Program-made: the position numbers and the translations under genes
Notes under the pieces: generated by a model
The model's database searches: none
Told to the model about the DNA's origin: nothing
Seen by the model: only the letters and a program-made list of their open reading frames with translations
In this document: positions 28,032-36,429 of the stretch, one piece after another
Layout: the number at the start of each line of letters is the position of its first letter
Position numbering within the stretch: position 1 is the first letter of the stretch
DNA from: Chlorobiota bacterium
GTDB taxonomy: Bacteria; Bacteroidota; Bacteroidia; Bacteroidales; VadinHA17
NCBI GenBank assembly: GCA_013152085.1
Contig: JAADHC010000026.1
Coordinates: 1 to 64,000 of the forward strand
DNA: 64,000 bases
Direction of reading: 5' to 3'

Positions 28032-28940
28032 ATGTATAGAGTTCAACAAATCTTATCGATCTTATTAATAGGTTTTATATTTCTTATCAATGATTTATAC
28101 GGACAAGAAAAAAATAATAATGAGAGCCAAATAAATTTCATTAAGTATCATAATATTGATAAAGCCTGGCGTTTTAGTAAAGGCCAAAATGTTAAAGTCG
28201 CTATTTTAGATTGGATGTTTAATATAAAATCTGATTCTTCCAACAAATATATTAATCCTACATCATTGGTGCCGGGACAAGATATAGGCGTTTATGATCC
28301 CTGGCATGGTGAATGGATGGCTGAAATTGTTCATCAGATAGCTCCTGATTGTAAAATCATACCTGTCAGGACCAGACCGGTAAGCACAAAAAATGATAAT
28401 CCTTTTGTAGATCGCCCCTATGAAAAATACATAATTGAAGGAATAAAGTTTGCCGCAGACCACGGAGCTGTTGCGGTTACCAACTCTATGGATCCGTTCA
28501 AACAATCTGAAAAACTTGACGAGACAATTAAATATGCCGAAAAAAAAGGCACGGTTTTTATAGATGTGCATCCGGAATATCTGAGATATATAGACAGTTC
28601 TTATGTTTTAAGTGATTCAACGCATTTAAATGATTTAATTATTCACAGCGGAATAGTTTCTGTTCCTGCACATCCAAGAAAAATTGATCCTTTACGTGAT
28701 ATTTATACATGGCCATATGATATTAATCCTAAATTTAAAGATGGTTGGGGGTATTCAAATGGGCCACCTATTGTTGCAGGAGTAGTTGCACTGATGAAAA
28801 GTGTAAACAATAATTTGACAGTGAGCGAAATAAAAAAGATTATAGTTGAAACATCCAGAAACGAAAATGGCTTTAAGGTATTAGATGCAGAAGCTGCAGT
28901 AAAGGCGGCATTGAAAAATATATATCAGCTAACTTATTAA
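28032..28940 (+). CDS. Small subtilisin-like (S8-type) secreted peptidase
   Basis: 302 residues with a signal peptide (to about Gly24). Although divergent, the S8 catalytic set can be traced: Asp60 in KVAILDWMF, His92 in WHGEWMAEI (where HGTHVAG is usual), Asn151 in VTNSM as the oxyanion residue and Ser242 in GYSNGPPIVAGVVAL (where GTSMAAPHVAG is usual). Spacing is compressed and there is no propeptide of normal length. It may be an active but specialised protease. Upstream (27966-27978) is a short ACGCT/AGCGT hairpin. Confidence 0.7.
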   Translation: MYRVQQILSILLIGFIFLINDLYGQEKNNNESQINFIKYHNIDKAWRFSKGQNVKVAILDWMFNIKSDSSNKYINPTSLVPGQDIGVYDPWHGEWMAEIVHQIAPDCKIIPVRTRPVSTKNDNPFVDRPYEKYIIEGIKFAADHGAVAVTNSMDPFKQSEKLDETIKYAEKKGTVFIDVHPEYLRYIDSSYVLSDSTHLNDLIIHSGIVSVPAHPRKIDPLRDIYTWPYDINPKFKDGWGYSNGPPIVAGVVALMKSVNNNLTVSEIKKIIVETSRNENGFKVLDAEAAVKAALKNIYQLTY

Positions 28941-28952
28941 TTGAAAGCAATA

Positions 28953-29120
28953 ATGGAGAAATTGTTTTTAGTTACTGGAGCTAATTCCGGTTTAGGAAAA
29001 GTATCAATACTGTTACTCGCTAGAATATTACTCGCATGCGAATTGGCTAAAAAACTTGATAAATTGAAAGTTAATGTCAAGACTTTATGTCCTGGATTTA
29101 CTTTCGATAATCTGTTTTAG
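28953..29120 (+). pseudogene. Internally deleted SDR gene remnant
   Basis: A 55-codon frame starting MEKLFLVTGANSGLGK, the nucleotide-binding start of retinol-dehydrogenase-like SDRs, then jumping directly to ELAKKLDKLKVNVKTLCPGF, which in intact relatives lies about 150 residues later, after the active-site YxxxK. The catalytic centre is missing. Near the junction the 8-mer TTACTCGC occurs twice (29013-29020, 29028-29035). The downstream 130 bases hold no recognisable gene. Confidence 0.7.
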
Positions 29121-29251
29121 AGGAAATGAAAATGAGCAATGGAAAACAACTTATACTTTTGAAATTACCGCGAGAATAGCCGTCGTCAATACGACTGCAA
29201 ATATTAACAAATATGTAATTCGAATAAAATTATAAAATAGCAGGAGAAAAA

Positions 29252-30028
29252 ATGAGTGAGACAAGAACAAAACCTGTTGTAATCATCACAGGGGCCAACA
29301 ACGGTATTGGTTTATCCATTACCAGTTCGCTACTTGAAGATCAATATTGTGTGGCGGGACTTGACCTTTCTGTAGAAAATTTATCCATTATGCAGGACAG
29401 ATATCCTAATCGTTTACGATATTATAAATGTGATGTTACTGATGAAACCCGTGTCAACATGGTGGTAGCATCTGTAATCAGGGAGTGGGAGAGGATTGAC
29501 ATCCTGGTCAATAATGCATGCCTGGCCGTCTTCAGCACTTTTGAACAGAAAAGTACTGGTGATATACGAAAGGAGTTCGAGGTAAATGTCTTTGGTTACC
29601 TTAATATGATTAAAGCCGTTTTACCATATATGAAAATGAGCGGCCGGGGCATCATCCATAATATCGGCTCCGGTGTGGGTATAACAGGATTCCCCGGTTT
29701 GTCTGGTTATGCTTCGGCAAAAGGAGCTATTGAGGCTATGACCCGTACCCTGGCTTTTGAATTTGAATCCTATGGTATATCTGTTAACCTGGTACATCCC
29801 CCGCTAACCAACACGAAATCGGCTGCGCCGTTGGGTATTCCACAACAGATGTTGGCTGATCCTGTGGATGTTGGTCATAAACTGGCCAGAAGAATCCGGT
29901 CTTCCAGAGTAATCGTTACTCCTGATTGTAAGACTTCCCTGGGTCTTTTTGCAATCCGCCATTTTACTGCGGCAATGGGAAAATTATTGGTAAGGATGAC
30001 TGAGAGGGCCCAGGTACATGAAAAATAA
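29252..30028 (+). CDS. Short-chain dehydrogenase/reductase
   Basis: 258 residues of the classical SDR family: TGANNGIG at 13-20, the VNNACL segment, and the catalytic Tyr153-x-x-x-Lys157 in GYASAKGA. It is an NAD(P)-dependent oxidoreductase of unknown substrate. A good Shine-Dalgarno (AGGAG about 7 bases before ATG) is present. GC content is higher than that of its immediate left neighbours, so it may have a different origin. An SDR remnant lies just upstream but is not a duplicate of it. Confidence 0.88.
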   Translation: MSETRTKPVVIITGANNGIGLSITSSLLEDQYCVAGLDLSVENLSIMQDRYPNRLRYYKCDVTDETRVNMVVASVIREWERIDILVNNACLAVFSTFEQKSTGDIRKEFEVNVFGYLNMIKAVLPYMKMSGRGIIHNIGSGVGITGFPGLSGYASAKGAIEAMTRTLAFEFESYGISVNLVHPPLTNTKSAAPLGIPQQMLADPVDVGHKLARRIRSSRVIVTPDCKTSLGLFAIRHFTAAMGKLLVRMTERAQVHEK

Positions 30029-30100
30029 GTTTAACATTGTGTTGCAAACAAAGCCCATTTAATTTGAAAATACATTGAATAATATTTAATTGAAACAATT

Positions 30101-31096
30101 ATGAAAAACTTAATATACCTGATAATTATCTTTGTATTTGTACTTGTCTCATGCAAGCAGGATCGGAATGTACCTGATGTAATCAGAAAAGGAAATGTTA
30201 CTTATGATTTTAGTTTTGCAGAGCTGGCAATAAAATACTTAGAAACAGGAGATTCAATATATCTAAAAAAAATTGCGACACTGGAAGCCACAGATCATAT
30301 CATGGATCATGCAAAACATTTCGATTATGATGTGCCGAAGGATTCAAAAATTGCTCTTGTTTCATATCTGTTATCCCACAGGGATGAAATGAAAAAAAAT
30401 CTGAATAAATACAAGAGAAATTTGCAGTACGCAGAAAATAATATTGCACAGGTTGATCTGGCACAAAAAGTTTGTTTACAATATCTTCCGGACGGTTTTA
30501 AATATTCAAGTAAGCTGTTTTACGTATTCGGTTATGATTTAGGTGTTGTTTATGGTCCGAATGCAAGTTTGAATCTGGCACATCCGCATTTTTTAAAGGA
30601 CATGCGGGAAATAAAATATTATTCGATTCATGAACTGCACCATGCCGGATTAGTTATGCTTAAGAAAAATTATATGCCATCAGTTAATGTTTCCACCTAT
30701 AAAGAGATGGCCATTTTAATAGAGTATTTTACACAACTGGAAGGCATGGGGACATATGCCCCGCTTGAAATCAGAAAGAAAGAAAACGCTATGAACAGTG
30801 ATAAGGATTATATAGCGCTTCAGGATTCCGCATTAATGAAAGCTGATGAGAAAGAATATTTTGAAATTTATTTCCATTTTAAAAACAACCCTGAAAAAAT
30901 GTTGACTGAAGATGACTGGGAAAAGCTTTCCATCCTATCCGACAAAAAAAGATTATGGTATAGAGTGGGTGCTGAAATGGCAGAAAAGATTGATAAGGAT
31001 CTGGGAAGGCAAAAACTAACCGGTTTGATACAGGAACCTTCCGAAAATTTTATAAATACATACCTGAGGCTTAAAGACAAAAATAATGGTAAATAA
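30101..31096 (+). CDS. Lipoprotein, putative HExxH zinc peptidase
   Basis: 331 residues with a lipoprotein signal (LVSC, Cys18). His177-Glu178-Leu-His-His181 (SIHELHHAG) is an HExxH motif, and Glu214 in QLEGMGTYAP is a candidate third ligand 33 residues later. The layout parallels the protein at 25535-27052 (HETFH then LEGTATF), though overall similarity is low. No function is known. Its 3' end overlaps the next gene by 11 bases, so the membrane protein that follows is likely a functional partner. Confidence 0.6.
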   Translation: MKNLIYLIIIFVFVLVSCKQDRNVPDVIRKGNVTYDFSFAELAIKYLETGDSIYLKKIATLEATDHIMDHAKHFDYDVPKDSKIALVSYLLSHRDEMKKNLNKYKRNLQYAENNIAQVDLAQKVCLQYLPDGFKYSSKLFYVFGYDLGVVYGPNASLNLAHPHFLKDMREIKYYSIHELHHAGLVMLKKNYMPSVNVSTYKEMAILIEYFTQLEGMGTYAPLEIRKKENAMNSDKDYIALQDSALMKADEKEYFEIYFHFKNNPEKMLTEDDWEKLSILSDKKRLWYRVGAEMAEKIDKDLGRQKLTGLIQEPSENFINTYLRLKDKNNGK

Positions 31097-31961
31097 AACG
31101 CTGATATTACTTTTTCTGAAATGGGTCGTCCTGAGTCTCCTTTTATTTTTTTCTTATATAATAGCATCAATGCTTACGGGTTTAACCGAATCCGCATCAC
31201 CCGGGGATTTGAAGGGTACGATATTGGCTTTAATAGGTGTGTGCGCTTTACAGGCCGGGGTACTGAGTTATCCGGTAATTCGTTCCGGATGGACCGGCTG
31301 GCGATTGGTCCTTACGATTTTCTTGATTTTTTTTGGTGTGATGACTTTTTTGACTCAGATAGAGACCGTTGTGTTTCTCAGATATCTGGTAAACGTTGTC
31401 CCGGCAGCACTCATTCCAAAACTTTTTATACAAGGTGCTGTTATTGCAGCGTTATTTTCACCTTTGCTCGTATTGATCCATGGTGGAATGAAAAAGACCG
31501 CAGAAATCCATGAGACCAACAGGTACCCGATGATACGGTTGACAGATTGGATATGGAAACTGACATTGATAGCAGTCATTTATGTTTTTATTTACAGCTT
31601 GTTTGGCATGTTTGTTTTCAAACCACTTGCAGGTGAGGCATTTGATAATTATTATGCTGGTCTGAAAATGCCCATGTGGATACTACCGTTTCAGATGTTC
31701 AGAGCCTTAATATGGGTAGTCCTGGCGTTACTCGTAATCCGGATGATGAAAGGTAAATGGTGGGAGTCCGGTTTGGCAGTTGCACTATTATTCTCAGTTC
31801 TGATGAGTTCTCAACTATTGTTGCATAATGACTTTATGCCCGATAAAATACGCCTGGCTCATTTTGTCGAAGTGTTTTCCTCAAACTTTTTATTCGGCTG
31901 GATTGTGGTCTGGCTGTTGTCCCATCACCAAAATTCTTCAAAAAAACAAATAAGATCATAA
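31086..31961 (+). CDS. Multi-pass hypothetical membrane protein
   Basis: 291 residues with about eight predicted membrane helices and short loops. I do not recognise a family. It overlaps the end of the HExxH lipoprotein gene by 11 bases, implying translational coupling, and precedes a serine hydrolase gene by 34 bases. It could be a transporter-like or scaffolding partner of the lipoprotein. Confidence 0.7.
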   Translation: MVNKTLILLFLKWVVLSLLLFFSYIIASMLTGLTESASPGDLKGTILALIGVCALQAGVLSYPVIRSGWTGWRLVLTIFLIFFGVMTFLTQIETVVFLRYLVNVVPAALIPKLFIQGAVIAALFSPLLVLIHGGMKKTAEIHETNRYPMIRLTDWIWKLTLIAVIYVFIYSLFGMFVFKPLAGEAFDNYYAGLKMPMWILPFQMFRALIWVVLALLVIRMMKGKWWESGLAVALLFSVLMSSQLLLHNDFMPDKIRLAHFVEVFSSNFLFGWIVVWLLSHHQNSSKKQIRS

Positions 31962-31995
31962 AAATATTTTATTAACAACTCAAAACACTAAATCA

Positions 31996-33762
31996 ATGAA
32001 AAATAAATTTTTATCGATTGTCTTTTTGATGATTTCGTTGTTTTTATGTCAGGTTGCTTTTTCACAGCATGAAATAACGGTGCTTCCGGATTCTTTGCGT
32101 GCAGAGCTTAAAAACGATTTCAAATCACAAAAAGTACAGGGATTTGCCTGTGCGGTTTTCGATACTTCGAAAATCCTATGGGAATTTAATTATGGATTTT
32201 CAGACAGGGAACTTAAAAAGCCGGTTTCTTTTAATGAAAACTTTTTAATTGGCTCTACAACAAAGCTTTTTACCGCAATAGGGGTGATGCAACTGGTTGA
32301 AAGGGGTTTGATAAATCTGGATGCTCCTCTGGTGAAATATATTCCCGAATTTTATATCAATAGTCTATATGGATCTTCCGATAAGATTACCATACGCCAG
32401 ATCATGACACATCATGCCGGTCTTCCGACAGATTTCCTTGCTCCGGCTTACTCCGTTAACCCTCCATATTTTTCAATTATCCTCGATAAGTTAAAGCAAA
32501 TGTACACTATCGGGCCTGCGGGAAAAATGTTTGTATATTCCAATATTGACTACCAGCTTCTGGGGTTGTTGATTGAAAGAGTAAGCGGGCTTAGCTATCA
32601 GGAGTATATTAAGAAAAATATTTTTATACCTGCCAATATGAAAAATAGTTTCTTTTATACTAATCTGGCTGACACGCTTAAGTTTGCAGCATCATACGAC
32701 AGGCATGGTCATCGCCGGCTCGAATATCCTTTGTTTGGTATCCCTGCCGGTTCCATTGCATCCAATGTATATGATATGATCAATTTTAGCAGAGCATTAA
32801 TGAAGACAAATTCCCCGCTTATCGGGAAAGCGATATTACATGAAATGTGTAAAGTGCAGAATCGTGATGTGCTGCTTGATCTGGACGATCGTTTCGGATT
32901 GTGTTTTTTTATCAACTATAAAAACAGTAAAGCCGGAAGGATTGTTGAACACGGTGGTGCTGTCGCATATCAACGATCACAACTCTATCTTCAACCCGAA
33001 ACAGGTGTCGGGGCTATCTTGCTGTCAAATTCACCCAATGGCGTAAATGATTCATATAAAATACGTGATCATCTGCTTTTACCCATTATTGAGAAAAAAA
33101 CAGCAAATTTTGCTAAAGTAAAGGAGGATGTAAAAAGGGTAAATGTCACTTCAATAAAGGATAAAAACCTGAACGATTTTACCGGTTATTACGCCACTGC
33201 AGGTTATACTTTTAAAATTGAGTGGAAAGACAATAACTTATTTACTCGATTGTATGGCAGGGGGTTTTATATCAGGCCATTAAATGATACATTATTTGTG
33301 TTATCCCCGGATTTGAATACACCCCTTGATCAGAGTTTACCGAATAAATGGTTGCTTGAAACCATCGAAGGTCATCAACTGATTATTAATATTCCACCCT
33401 GGGGTGATATGGGTATAGTAGCTGCTAAATATACTCTACCTGAAATTAATGAGAATATTAAAGAAAAATATGGAGAATATGAAATTATTAACCTGAAGAA
33501 AGGAGATCTGAAAACCGTGAGAGGTGCACGGATTTACGAAGCCGATGGACAGCTTCTATGCTCCGTTTATCTGGCTGATGCGTTTAATTTTATGCCTGCC
33601 GGACAACCTTATGTTTTTGCTTTAAAGGTAGTGGATGATAATCATTTTCAGACAGCCGGTTTGGGAAGGTATTGTGGTGAAAGTCTTGTTTTTGACCCCA
33701 AATCTGCGACACCAACTTTCAATCTTATGGGTCTGGAATTGCAAAAAAAAATGGATCAATAA
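31996..33762 (+). CDS. Secreted serine hydrolase, class-C beta-lactamase/PBP-like
   Basis: 588 residues with a signal peptide (ending near AFSQH). The catalytic signature is complete: Ser87-x-x-Lys90 in IGSTTKLF, Tyr181-Ser-Asn183 and a HGG motif near EHGGAVAYQ. The beta-lactamase-like domain occupies about 25-370. The C-terminal 210 residues form a beta-rich accessory domain (DUF3471-like in position). Members include D-aminopeptidases, esterases and PBP4-like enzymes, so antibiotic resistance should not be assumed. Confidence 0.88.
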   Translation: MKNKFLSIVFLMISLFLCQVAFSQHEITVLPDSLRAELKNDFKSQKVQGFACAVFDTSKILWEFNYGFSDRELKKPVSFNENFLIGSTTKLFTAIGVMQLVERGLINLDAPLVKYIPEFYINSLYGSSDKITIRQIMTHHAGLPTDFLAPAYSVNPPYFSIILDKLKQMYTIGPAGKMFVYSNIDYQLLGLLIERVSGLSYQEYIKKNIFIPANMKNSFFYTNLADTLKFAASYDRHGHRRLEYPLFGIPAGSIASNVYDMINFSRALMKTNSPLIGKAILHEMCKVQNRDVLLDLDDRFGLCFFINYKNSKAGRIVEHGGAVAYQRSQLYLQPETGVGAILLSNSPNGVNDSYKIRDHLLLPIIEKKTANFAKVKEDVKRVNVTSIKDKNLNDFTGYYATAGYTFKIEWKDNNLFTRLYGRGFYIRPLNDTLFVLSPDLNTPLDQSLPNKWLLETIEGHQLIINIPPWGDMGIVAAKYTLPEINENIKEKYGEYEIINLKKGDLKTVRGARIYEADGQLLCSVYLADAFNFMPAGQPYVFALKVVDDNHFQTAGLGRYCGESLVFDPKSATPTFNLMGLELQKKMDQ

Positions 33763-33816
33763 TCTTTGTGGACAAGAAAATAATGACATTTCATCATCCT
33801 GTAAAAAGAAGGCAAA

Positions 33817-34488
33817 ATGACTGTTCGAAAAATAAGTAAGAACACTGTGGTAAAACATCCGGTAAGCGTTTTCATTGTGATGAGTATATTCATCTCATGG
33901 CTTTTCTGGTCACCTATCATTGCTTCATCCGTCGGTCTTCTGAACAAGAATATCGAAATTACAAGCATCGGCGGGTTCCTTCTATACATCATCGCAATGA
34001 CCAGCATGTGGATTGTTGCGATACCGCTTATCGTAGCTCGCCAGGGAATTGAGGGCGTGAAAAATGCTTACAAGGATTTGTTCAGCGGCAGGAACAAGGT
34101 GCTTTGGTTTTTTGTAGCTATCTTGATTCCAATAGTTATAGAGATCATTGCACCGATTATCATTGCATTGCCAACTGGAAAGCTGGACTTAAGCGGCTTA
34201 AGCTGGTCATATGTGCTCTTTATTTTAGTCTTGGGTATCCATCTATCACTTGTACTGGCGCTGGGCGGAACTGGTTACGCCCTGCAACTCTTCGCCGAGG
34301 GGCGCGGTCGGATTACAGCTACGTTACTCACCAGCACATATACAGTGGTATGGATTTCACCGATGTACCTGGATGTTATTCTACGCCATCCGGGATACCC
34401 GGTTTCATGGTACTTTCTGGGTAGCACGCCGGCTCTGGCATTGATATTATGGCTCTATTATTCAGCAAGCCATAAATATAATCTATAA
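33817..34488 (+). CDS. CPBP-like membrane protein lacking catalytic residues
   Basis: 223 residues and six or seven membrane segments. Residues 147-170 (LALGGTGYALQLFAEGRGR) align by pattern with the CPBP block that normally reads GEExxWRGYxLPRL, but both glutamates and the arginine are absent. The following VVWISPMYL corresponds to the usual WxxWHLPLFL, with the histidine lost. The fold seems kept while the zinc site is gone, suggesting a pseudo-enzyme or a decaying gene. No stop or frameshift is present. Confidence 0.6.
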   Translation: MTVRKISKNTVVKHPVSVFIVMSIFISWLFWSPIIASSVGLLNKNIEITSIGGFLLYIIAMTSMWIVAIPLIVARQGIEGVKNAYKDLFSGRNKVLWFFVAILIPIVIEIIAPIIIALPTGKLDLSGLSWSYVLFILVLGIHLSLVLALGGTGYALQLFAEGRGRITATLLTSTYTVVWISPMYLDVILRHPGYPVSWYFLGSTPALALILWLYYSASHKYNL

Positions 34489-34804
34489 AATAGGCCTTCA
34501 TTCGAAATAATAATAAAATTACAAAAACAAACAATAAGTTTAACCAGGCCTAATGGCTATAAACAATGGTATCCAGAATCGTTACAAAACTTTTCTTTTT
34601 ATTCTTAACTTTTATTCCGACTGAGCAGTGACGTGGCCTCCAGCTGCCACTGATCCTGGCCTATACCGTTGTGTACCATAAAGGTTCGCTCTTTGAGCTT
34701 TTTACCGAATAAAAAATATATTTGCCGATTGATCGTAACTTATGAACTTTTGTTTGAATACTTTTATTTGAAAAATAAAAAAATTAAACTTACAGTTTTG
34801 TGAT
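34489..34804. other. Intergenic region with a possible broken small ORF
   Basis: A 316-base gap. An ATG at 34566 opens a frame of 21 codons with a hydrophobic stretch (KLFFLFLTF). It meets TGA at 34629-34631 and continues in the same frame for 26 sense codons (LPLILAYTVVYHKGSLFELF) to TAA at 34710. It could be a remnant membrane-protein gene, but I recognise no family. The last 90 bases are AT-rich and probably contain the promoter of the next gene. Confidence 0.3.
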
Positions 34805-36076
34805 ATGAGACTTCAAATTCAACCATTAGTAGCGCTTTGCGATGAGAAAATTAACATTTCTATTTCTGAGCTGCAACCATTTAGTAAAGTTATGATTAGT
34901 GCCTCAATGAGTTTACCATGGGCAAGCAAAGTCCATTTTGAATCGGTTGCATGGTTTACTGCTGATGCAAAAGGCCAGGTGGATCTTTCCCGGCAAAAGC
35001 CCGATTCCGGATCCTACGACTTTGTCGATAGCATGGGCCTTATTGTGTCAATGGAAAGCACTGATACTAAGGCAATGAAGAAGGTTGTCCGCGATATTTC
35101 AATTGAGAAGAGTCAGTTTATCGAAATCATCGTCGAATGTGGACAGGACAGGGCATCTGCCAAACTGGAACGTATATTCATCGCCAGGGACATCAAGAGA
35201 CAAAGAATCACCGATGAATTTGTCGGAGATCTTTTCTATACTGAAAATACCAACCGTCAAACGATCTTGTGGTTAGGAGGCTCGGGGAGCGGCCTTGAGG
35301 TGAATTCTCCGATTGCAGCTGTATTGGCTTCACATGGGTTCAATGTTCTTTCCGTGGCATATTTCAATGAGAAAGGGTTACCTGCTCAGCTTTCGGAGAT
35401 TCCCCTCGAATATTTTGAAAGAGTATTTGCATGGCTAATGAAAAATCCAATCACCTGCGGAAAAGAGATCGGGATTCTGGGCATGTCGAAAGGCGCTGAA
35501 CTGGCGCTGATTCTGGCATCCAGGTATCCCTTCATTACCAGGGTGGCAGTTTTTGCCCCACATGCCTACTGCTTCCAGGGACTGGCCTTTAAGAATGTTT
35601 CATCCTGGACATACGAAGGGAAACCCCTGCCTTTTATCCAATTGAAGAATCGCTGGGTATTTGCCAGTATGATCAGGGGCTTCATCAAGAACAAGCCCTT
35701 CCGGTTCACCGATATATATAAGAAGGGTTTGCATGCTGCACAAAATAAAAAAGCTGCACGGATTAAGATTGAAAATGCACAAGCCGATCTGATGTTATTT
35801 ACCAGCAAAGAATGCGGCATGTGGAATACATACGATGGCAGTGTCGAGATCATGAATACCTTACGAGAACACAATTATCACCATAGCTACCATATGATTG
35901 TTTATGAAGATGCGGGCGAACCGTATTACGTTCCGTATGTGTTCCCTGTGGGTTGGACAACGACCAAGATAGCTCCCAGGCTTGTGTTGTCTATGGGTGG
36001 TACTTTGAAAGGGAACGCACATGCAAGAGCAGATTCGTGGGAAAAGGCCATTGAATTTTTTAAGACATTGCGTTAA
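34805..36076 (+). CDS. BAAT/acyl-CoA thioesterase-family alpha/beta hydrolase
   Basis: 423 residues. The N-terminal beta-sandwich domain (about 1-130) and C-terminal alpha/beta hydrolase domain are in the order of bile acid-CoA:amino acid N-acyltransferases and acyl-CoA thioesterases. The nucleophile elbow is GMSKGAEL with Ser228; mammalian BAAT uses Cys here, thioesterases use Ser. The terminal GGT..GNAHARADSW contains the catalytic His406. The expected acid lies around 350. No signal peptide, so cytosolic. It probably hydrolyses an acyl-CoA or related thioester. Confidence 0.85.
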   Translation: MRLQIQPLVALCDEKINISISELQPFSKVMISASMSLPWASKVHFESVAWFTADAKGQVDLSRQKPDSGSYDFVDSMGLIVSMESTDTKAMKKVVRDISIEKSQFIEIIVECGQDRASAKLERIFIARDIKRQRITDEFVGDLFYTENTNRQTILWLGGSGSGLEVNSPIAAVLASHGFNVLSVAYFNEKGLPAQLSEIPLEYFERVFAWLMKNPITCGKEIGILGMSKGAELALILASRYPFITRVAVFAPHAYCFQGLAFKNVSSWTYEGKPLPFIQLKNRWVFASMIRGFIKNKPFRFTDIYKKGLHAAQNKKAARIKIENAQADLMLFTSKECGMWNTYDGSVEIMNTLREHNYHHSYHMIVYEDAGEPYYVPYVFPVGWTTTKIAPRLVLSMGGTLKGNAHARADSWEKAIEFFKTLR

Positions 36077-36094
36077 TGCTGAATATGAATGACA

Positions 36095-36388
36095 TCATAG
36101 TTCAAGCTCAATAGTATAAACCCAAGAAACTGGTTCTCCGGATTTGTTGTTAGTACCGGATAAAGGAGAAAGGAACAGTGAGAAAGGAATTCACCTTTGC
36201 ATAAAACTACCGCGGATAAAAGTGAGGAGAGAGTAGCTGAGAATACCGTTTTTTAAATCAGGAAAGATGACTTTGTTTCCGTTTTTTTCCTTTACCATGG
36301 GCCTCAAACCTGTATTTGCGAAAAATAGTTTAATAATGTTGTAACTTACCGTGGTGGAATTTGTCTTATAGATCGGACGTGAGTTTAT
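36095..36388 (-). pseudogene. Possible decayed minus-strand gene fragment
   Basis: On the minus strand a frame is open for 65 codons from 36388, meets TGA at 36191-36193, and continues 31 sense codons to a stop at 36095. The translation has a protein-like mix (RPMVKEKNGNKVIFPDLKNG) but I recognise no family, and no good start codon is present. The rest of the 353-base gap up to the next gene (36389-36429) is AT-rich and plausibly the promoter. The coding reading is tentative. Confidence 0.25.
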
Positions 36389-36429
36389 TCATGCGATAAA
36401 AATGTAAATAAATAATAAACCGTTTGAAT

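Noticed and set aside
31996-33762. Calling the serine hydrolases beta-lactamase resistance genes
   Set aside because: SxxK/YxN/HxG motifs are shared by many peptidases and esterases; nothing here indicates antibiotic hydrolysis.
34640-34690. Sequence around CCTATACCGTTGTGTACC, which looked like a dispersed Bacteroidota intergenic repeat
   Set aside because: Only one copy is visible in the window and it can also be read as coding remnant; no evidence for a repeat family here.
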